Below the pieces are notes generated by a model. That model was not told the DNA's origin. It saw only the letters and a list, made by a program, of their open reading frames with translations, and made no database searches. From the NCBI GenBank assembly GCA_021904315.1, contig CM038924.1:13504026-13568025 (forward strand): a stretch of 64,000 nt of DNA, written 5' to 3'. Source of the stretch: Sphagnum magellanicum (Eukaryota > Streptophyta > Sphagnopsida > Sphagnales > Sphagnaceae). Numbering within the stretch: the stretch's first letter is position 1; each line of letters opens with the position of its first letter. Positions 57,721-64,000 of the stretch are shown in pieces. A program made the translations under genes and the position numbers.

Positions 57721-59849
57721 CTGATTGTCTTCTTTGTGTGGTTCAACAAAATGAAAGTTTTGCATTTGGGTGATTGAAGAGACCTACATGAACCATCATT
57801 GTCATAAGTGAATTAATAGTACATTATCACATGGGTTCATGAGAAGCATCTTGACTTATGTATCATACTATTGTAGACAAGTCTCACTTGGATTATTTAA
57901 CTTACACTTCTAACACCACCCATTATGAAATCACAAGTCTACATAATACAATGTAAACTAAAGGAATGATTAAAAGAACTATGTTGTGACTTCATGCCAA
58001 ATATCTCTCTCATATTAGCACAAATAAAAGGACATCGGAAACATAGATCAAGTAGGCTTACAAGAAGCTCCCCATTTTTCCAAAAATTATCCAAATTTTT
58101 ATTTTTTTTATTAAGCAAAACTTTATTCCTCTATACAAAATCTTCAAAGGGTAGCTTTTATTCGTTAGAAGGAAAATAAAATTGACCATATGAGAAATTA
58201 AAAATCTTTAAACTTACAAAGTCTCAAAATCTTGTAAAATCGACTATTCATGATTCTCAACTTAGTAATAATAAAACTATTGGAATGAACATGAGGCATA
58301 TGAATCATGTCAATACCTACATACTTTTGTCGAGTATTATGAATTAAAAGTATCACAAGATAATACAAGCTTCACATATAGATCCAACAAATTACAAGAG
58401 AAGTTTTTAGAAATATAATTCAACCCACAAGATGTTTTTGGGAACATGTTATTTTACTAAACGAGACTTGGTCTAGGTACATACAAATTTCAAAATTAGA
58501 AAAATTAAGAACGAAAAGATCATCCACAAACCTATCAACAAGGGACAATTCATGAAGCACAAAAGGACAAGTGTTATTCTTTAAGAGATGCTTGAAAAAA
58601 TCAAACTCATAGGACAAAATATAGAAAATAGTTGAATAGACAACACCATTAGTATCCATGGGGATACCAATACATTGTCCATAAACACAATGACAAAAAC
58701 CAATAAACAAATTATCTAACTACAACAAATCCAACCAATAAATCAAATTTAAAGCCTCCACAACTTCAAACCTATGAAGATTTTCAAACAAATTTATTTC
58801 TTCTTTATTCTTTACCCACAAAACCTAAAGTTCAAACTTGTTCTTTGAACCCAAAAAAACTTAAAATGATGAAGTTTCAACATTCAATTAGACAATTTAT
58901 TAGTCAAAACATTCATATGAGCTTTTGGATCCATTAGCTCTATTTTAGTGTACACAATTTAAAAATCAAAAGATTATAGCAAGAGTGGAGCAACTTTATC
59001 ATTTTGTGATTTCAAAAGATTAAACAATTTTATTACATCCACTACTCATGTATAATCATTAAGAATACAATTACTAATACAAGGAACATTGGCTTTTTTG
59101 AATTTTGACACTCAAAGGTCGTTAATTGTATGAAATATAAGTTTGTAGAACTTTAGGCAAGTTGAGATTTGTTATTATCATTTGATCAATTTAATTTAAT
59201 TTTTAATGGTTGTTTGTTAATAGGGTTCATTAAGAACCATACATACTACATGTCCTCAAATCATAATGGAAGTCATTCGTTAAACCTAAGGTCATTAAAA
59301 AAGGATTATACATGGATATATGTTTGAATAGGCAACATGTGTAGATTTAGCATGATGTTTTTGAACATTAAAATGAACTATTTTAATTGGATAGTGTAGA
59401 ATTGCAATTGGGGGAAAAAAAATTGTCCAATAAAAGGTAGTTGATAAAACAAAACTCACCTCCATGGTCTTCGGCATGTTCAAAATGTTCTTTTCGTGCG
59501 ATTCAATAGATTGTTGCAAGTTGTCCACTTGAGTAACTAAAGAGGCCTACAATCCATTACTAAACACATGTGAATTCATGTGTACACACATAATTTGCAT
59601 AGTCAAAACTAAGCAACACAAATACATTACTATAACCATGAAAAAAAACATCGATTAAAAATCTTTTGATCTATTCTAGAAGTGAATGAATAGTTTCAAT
59701 TGAGAAAACATTGCACGAACACAAAAAAAAATTGAAAATATTGATTAACATGAAGCAAATGTCACCTCCATAGGTTTAGGTAGTTTTGAAATCTCCTCTT
59801 CCTGTGATACAACATTATACAAGTTTTTAATTTGAGTAGCCAAGGAGGT
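57721..59849 (-). CDS. three short related exons encoding a repeated coiled-coil-like motif
   Basis: Three minus-strand pieces of 84, 87 and 63 bases share the pattern S-(L/S)-x-T-Q-(I/V/M)-x-N-(L/F). They are 59,849-59,766 (SLATQIKNLYNVVSQEEE), 59,546-59,460 (ASLVTQVDNLQQSIESHEKN, ending PKTME) and 57,783-57,721 (VSSITQMQNFHFVEPHKEDN). The second has clean TAG/GTGAGT borders; the third has TAG and CAG/GTAGTG; the first has a good donor (GAG/GTGACA) but its acceptor AG appears mutated. All are in phase 0, so copies can be added or skipped without a frame change. Heptad-like spacing suggests a coiled coil between hydrolase and LRR. The last two are separated by the retroelement remnant at 58.1-58.8 kb. 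Confidence 0.55.
58060..58790 (-). mobile_element. Penelope-like element reverse-transcriptase remnant
   Basis: Minus-strand frames contain LVDNLFIGFCHCVYGQ-like text, then CIGIPMDTNGVVYS (GIPMGTN block), ILSYEFDFFKHLLKNNTCPF, the catalytic block RFVDDLFVLNF (R-[YF]-[IV]-DD), MYLDQVSF and, after stops, DMIHMPHVHSN, ITKLRIMNSRFYKILRLCKF and NKSYPLKILYRG. This order (GIPMGTN, RY+DD, then H.HSN and an ..Q+.R...+C block) is that of Penelope-like reverse transcriptases. No GIY-YIG endonuclease and no terminal repeats were found. Stops make it dead. It lies inside an intron-like gap of the hydrolase-LRR locus. Confidence 0.65.
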
Positions 59850-60098
59850 TAATGAATCATTTTTGAAAGAAACATGACAATATATAGAAAGTTATATCAT
59901 CACATTAATGCAATAAATATATAATATAAACCCATAAAACCTAAGGTCTTCCAAATATGACCTCCATTATCTTTCTTATTTGATAACCAATATATATGAT
60001 ATTGCATATGCGTTACACATCAAGTGTGTTATGACCTAATGTGTTTCAAATTACATGAACATATATGAAATCAAAAAAATTAGATTTGATGTTTTTAC

Positions 60099-62162
60099 CT
60101 GCATACATATTCTTAAACACTGTAACAATAAAGAATAGCTTGGATGAGCCTTGTTTGGTGGCTTGCAAATGGTCAAATGATCAGCATCCTCAATTTTATA
60201 ATGGTTGTTTGACAATTGAGTGGCTGAGACATATGGCACTAAAATTTCCTGCAAGTGCAAAAGATTAAGTTAATGGAACTCTTTGATTTGTTCGATCACT
60301 TATCCTTTTAGTTATAAACCAAATGGTGGTGGAAACTATAACTTAATAACTATTGATGTTTGAATAATAATGAAATATTGTGTACAAGTAATTTCCTTCA
60401 ACCCTTTGGCAAGCAATTTATATAGATACATAAAAAAGTTATTGGTTTTTAATCTCAGGAATCTTACATGTTTTAACGATGTTATGATTTTCTTTAAAAA
60501 TATTTATGTGGAATTGATTTGATGAAGGGAAATTTTAAACCTATTTCTTGATGTTTGAAATCAATCACATTTCATTTCCATCAATAGTAATTCATGAAAC
60601 AAAGTTCATCAAACACATGACCCATTCACCACATTAATATATTTAGAAGTGTTGAGTACATGATCCCACACAAGTTTTGACAATACAAAAAATGTTCGAC
60701 TAACGAACCAAGTTCGATAACTTTCAATGTGATATAATGAAAATCTTACCCAATTCTTGTCGACTGGTAATCCTTCGCCAAATTCATAAATGATGAGGTC
60801 ATGAACAATATCTTTAAACTCCTTTGAAAGGGACTCCATTTGTTGGTTGAAAGGTTCTAAATTTCTTGCAAAACCAAGTTGGGCAAAATGTTTGTTGGAT
60901 GTGTTGATTTGTTGACATTGCCATTTGAAATATTTTGATAAATTAGTAGCACCAGAATGTGGTACACCATAAAATATTACACCTTTGACATTGTTCAAAA
61001 ATGTTTTACAACATTTTTGTATTTTATCATCCAAACGATTTGTTAGCCTTTGATATAAACGTTTGTGAGCTTCAACCACCAAGCTTTTGAGTACAAGACC
61101 TCCAAAACTATAAGCAACTAATGTCACTGGTCCATCCCAAAGGGATTGATAACTACAAAACATTCAACAATGCACCAAAATTCCATTATCAACATTGTAT
61201 TAATATGTACAAATTCATCCTATTATACTTGGGGCAATTTTCCAATTCACGCATGACCTAAGCCATAAGTTCATAATTGATTTGCTTGTCCTACATCATT
61301 TTTCATTTATTGATTCCATTAATCTACCTAGAAAATGTGACAACCATGTTTTGGTAAAGCAATTATTATGCACAAGTATGTAAATGTGTACATTCTTTTA
61401 CAACTCATCTTTTATGTGTTACGTTGGAAATATAGTTGAAAATTTAAAATTATATATGTATATATGTTTTTAAATAAGTTTTTTCGCAATGAAATGGATG
61501 AAAATTATCTACACATGTATCAATTTAATTCAATTGCATTACCAAAGATAAAACTTCAAAAAACATGAACTAAAAATTGCCATAAAAACCAAACTAGTTG
61601 TACCATGAATTTAAAATATGAACATAGACTTTACTATTATCCTCAAACAAGAACATTTGCATTTAAGCCCCATTTTATGTTCTCCTACATGAATCTAACA
61701 ATTCAAGTAAATTGAAACTTGTTGGTGTGTATTGCAATACTAATACACATGAACAATTAACTCGTGCAAAACATGTAAGAAATTCTAAAGATGTAAAAAA
61801 ATAGCTTTAATGTACACAAGGAATAGTAGTTAATGTGTTCATAAATAGAGGAGATTTTCACACCTTGAATTTGCAATCAAACTTTGAATGAGGTTTTTTC
61901 CAATTTCAGTCACATCATCATGAACACTTGCCACAATGTGAGAATCATAGGACAATGATAAAATTCGAACATTGTTGTTCAAGTCTTCAGGTAACCACTT
62001 TTCTGGCCAACATATGCATTCTTCTCTATCATTGGTGGGACGTGTTGTCCATGTTTCCTTCCATGCATCATTCGTGCCAAAAACAATCCCATGAAAAAAA
62101 ATGATGGTGAAGTTTGGATTATTGGAATTGCAAGTGGGATTTAAATCATGCACTAGATATTT
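60099..62162 (-). CDS. SERAC1-like alpha/beta-hydrolase module, three exons
   Basis: Exons 62,162-61,864, 61,152-60,750 and 60,248-60,099 join in phase to 284 open codons. Exon one has the first strand and oxyanion region (NPNFTIIFFHGIVFGTNDAW, CWPEKWLPEDL, VRILSLSYDS). Exon two has the nucleophile elbow AYSFGGLV (G/A-x-S-x-G type, with Ala for the first Gly), LKSLVVEAHKR, VKGVIFYGVPHSGATNLSKY and IYEFGEGLPVDKNW. Exon three has VPYVSATQL, the candidate catalytic His in EDADHLTICKP, and HPSYSLLLQCL. These follow the order of SERAC1/PGAP1-like lipases and of the N-terminal domain of bryophyte HNL receptors. This part is uninterrupted. The residues before KYLVHDLNP would need an upstream exon, which I could not identify. 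Confidence 0.8.
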
Positions 62163-64000
62163 CTGCAAAGAAAATGAAAACGAGTCAACACAATTCTTCA
62201 TACCTTTCTTGGAAATTATTAGACTACACATGAAATAAAAAAAATGCAATATACAAATTATAGTAGTTAAACAAAGACAATAATTAGTCGAAAAGATTAA
62301 GTTTAACAAGATGACAATAATAGATGAATCAAAGAATACCAAATCTAGCTTGTATGACTAACAAATGAAGATCATTCACTTGTCATAGACCTCAAATTTT
62401 GAAAACATAGTTCAATAAGCAAACGTTGTTACATAGTAGGTGGAATGCATGCCAAATAATAAAGGTTAATGATCCGGATTGGATTCTTTCAAGTTTGGGT
62501 TGATTAACTAAGCCATCTAGTATGGTTCACTTGTATTTCATGACATCTTCCCCCAACAATTAGGCCTCTAAGATCTTTGATGGCTAAGGAATTGCGACAC
62601 AAACCCAATAAGAATGTCCAAGAACATTGTCCATCCATTATACATATGTTCTTTATGTGAAGAATTAACATTATTCAATAAATAAATTGAAAAGTGAAAA
62701 TATCTAATCATACAATTGGAAACTTGAATGTGCACCTTGTCTATTGAAAGACATATATGTCATTTTCATTAGTAGCAAATGTTTACCTCTTTGATTATGT
62801 CCACAATTTGATGATTTTTTTTAATAATGCTAGTGCATTTATTCATCATGGAGTTCCCCATGATGATAGAATGCCTATGCAACAAGTAGAAATGTGTATG
62901 AAAACAAATAAATTTATGGTTGAAAAAATGCCTCCTTGGTTGTTTTGGAGATGTAAATGCCCCACCTTTCGAAAGCAATTTGTCAATTCTATGTGGCTAT
63001 ATGAATTTGGACATATTGTATATATGCTTTGTAGCAAGGTGCAATGTAGACATATCAATAATGTAAATATCTGTCTCCACGACGTTTAGTATGTTAGAAC
63101 ACATAGGTATTGTGTGTGAATGAATCTTCTCATGCTTTTGTCATTAATTTGCCTTCAACCATTGGACGATCACCTTAAATTACTAGTTTAACATTCTTAC
63201 TTCACCTAAACTATTGAACTTCCTTCCATTTATCAAGGAACAAACATGGATTGTGTCAACAAGTAAACATTATCAAATGACAATTTTTTCATATTATTTA
63301 AAATTAAATGAAATTGACAGATTTCACTACCTAAAATCATAATGTGAAATGCTTTTGTAAGTAAAAGGTAAAGATTTGATGAGTAATGCTTATTCAACCA
63401 AGCCTATTCAAGCAAATGACTATATGATTATATGAACAAGTTCCATTAACAATATTCATTTAAAAACTCAAATTAAAACAAGTCTAAAACTTACAACTAA
63501 TGCCATAAACTAACTTGAATGCCCAATGTTCCTTAAAACTAAAACCCTCAAATGATCACATTGGTTTATGGTGGCCAATTCACTTTCTAACTTTGATTGT
63601 TGTTAGATGGGTGTACAATATGTATCAAGTTGCATCTAACCTAGTGATAAATTGCATCCTCAACCAGGTTTAATGTGGCCATGGATCCAAACCACTTTAT
63701 TTGCTAAGGTGACACAATAATTACTATTAAATAATCCTACCATGGATGGCTTTTGAAATACTTACACAATGGGAAAACATGATTCAACTCCATAAAATTA
63801 AAGATTTCCAATTTTAAACATATGCAATTTTCACCCACACTTTTCATTGTTCCACAATTATGAAATTGAAAGCGTTGAAAACACCCCCCACAACCACATT
63901 CAACTATTTTTTCTTGGAATATTGCATGAAGTTTTCTAAAAATTCTACCACCTCCCTTGTCAACATCGTTCAATTATAGAAACCATTCTTGGACCATGTT
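62163..64000. other. AT-rich flank of the hydrolase-LRR locus
   Basis: The missing first exon of the minus-strand gene should lie here or beyond the window, but no ATG-led, splice-bounded exon was identified. A 78-codon minus frame at 63,973-63,737 has several Cys (VECGCGGCFQRF) but no known pattern. Confidence 0.5.
62820..63030 (+). pseudogene. possible decayed hydrolase-module copy on the opposite strand
   Basis: The plus-strand frame reads FFNNASAFIHHGVPHDD, then QQVEMCMKTNKFM and FRKQFVNSMWLYEFGH. Compared with the hydrolase exon at 61,152-60,750 (FLNNVKGVIFYGVPHSG ... FKDIVHDLIIYEFGE) it keeps F-NN, I, GVPH and YEFG at similar spacing. Similarity is weak and flanking parts are not recognisable. 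If real, it marks an inverted relic of the same gene family next to the locus. Confidence 0.35.

Larger units (their letters stand above)
49352..62162 (-). pseudogene. hydrolase - coiled coil - LRR - HDQGW - ZZ immune-receptor-like gene without NB-ARC, probably inactive
   Basis: A chain of phase-compatible exons reads 3' to 5' on the printed strand: hydrolase exons 62,162-61,864, 61,152-60,750 and 60,248-60,099; short exons 59,849-59,766, 59,546-59,460 and 57,783-57,721; LRR exons 57,191-56,907, 56,375-55,653, 55,119-54,397, 53,863-53,141 and 52,607-51,477; an HDQGW exon from 50,961; and a ZZ exon 49,666-49,352. The hydrolase start and the GT-x-VRGL exon match hydrolase-NBS-LRR (HNL) resistance proteins of bryophytes, in which NB-ARC separates them. 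Here no P-loop, kinase-2, GLPL or MHD motif exists between 60.1 and 57.2 kb, where there are only short exons and a retroelement fragment. In-frame stops lie in the last LRR exon (51,920-51,918) and in the HDQGW exon (three). The locus may be one decayed gene or two adjacent genes (hydrolase; LRR) that lost sequence between them. The first exon upstream of 62,162 was not found. Confidence 0.7.

Overview
This is nuclear DNA of a land plant. It has spliceosomal introns with GT..AG borders, a plastid-targeted ribosomal protein uL29c, an organellar mTERF protein, a decayed PLS-type PPR gene and an NLR-like resistance locus. The N-terminal module of that locus is an alpha/beta hydrolase instead of TIR or coiled coil, which points to a bryophyte (hydrolase-NBS-LRR genes are known from liverworts); the species cannot be named from the sequence.

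Layout. Bases 1-22,990 are AT-rich and hold no convincing functional gene. They contain degenerate tandem repeats, a Copia reverse-transcriptase remnant (about 6.5-7.0 kb), two tiny CACTA-ended foldback elements with 3-bp target duplications (8333-8484, 8854-8965), and a decayed hAT-like transposase (16.7-22.1 kb) split by a 3.6-kb element with CACTA-like ends. Bases 23,000-46,000 are a more GC-balanced gene island: plastid uL29c (+, 23,794-25,539), a small unknown two-helix membrane protein (+, 29,918-30,490), a PPR pseudogene (+, about 31.1-31.9 kb), an mTERF gene (-, 36,302-33,493) and, divergent from it, a protein of more than 2,000 residues with RRM domains and a CCCH finger (+, 38,756-45,958).

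Bases 46-64 kb are AT-rich again and hold the most unusual locus, read on the minus strand from about 62.2 to 49.35 kb: three SERAC1-like hydrolase exons, short coiled-coil-type exons, a GT-x-VRGL exon of the kind that normally follows NB-ARC, four tandem copies of a leucine-rich-repeat exon (period 1,256 bp), an exon with an HDQGWS-type module, and a final ZZ zinc-finger exon. Exon phases fit throughout, but no NB-ARC is present and at least four in-frame stops lie in the 3' half, so this copy is probably a pseudogene. A Penelope-like reverse-transcriptase remnant sits inside one of its introns.

Functionally, uL29c (plastid translation), mTERF (organelle gene expression) and the PPR relic belong to organelle gene expression. 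The RRM/CCCH protein is probably a nuclear RNA-processing factor. The hydrolase-LRR locus belongs to the immune-receptor repertoire. Exon borders were read by eye from splice motifs and reading phase; no similarity search was run, and family assignments rest on recognised motifs.
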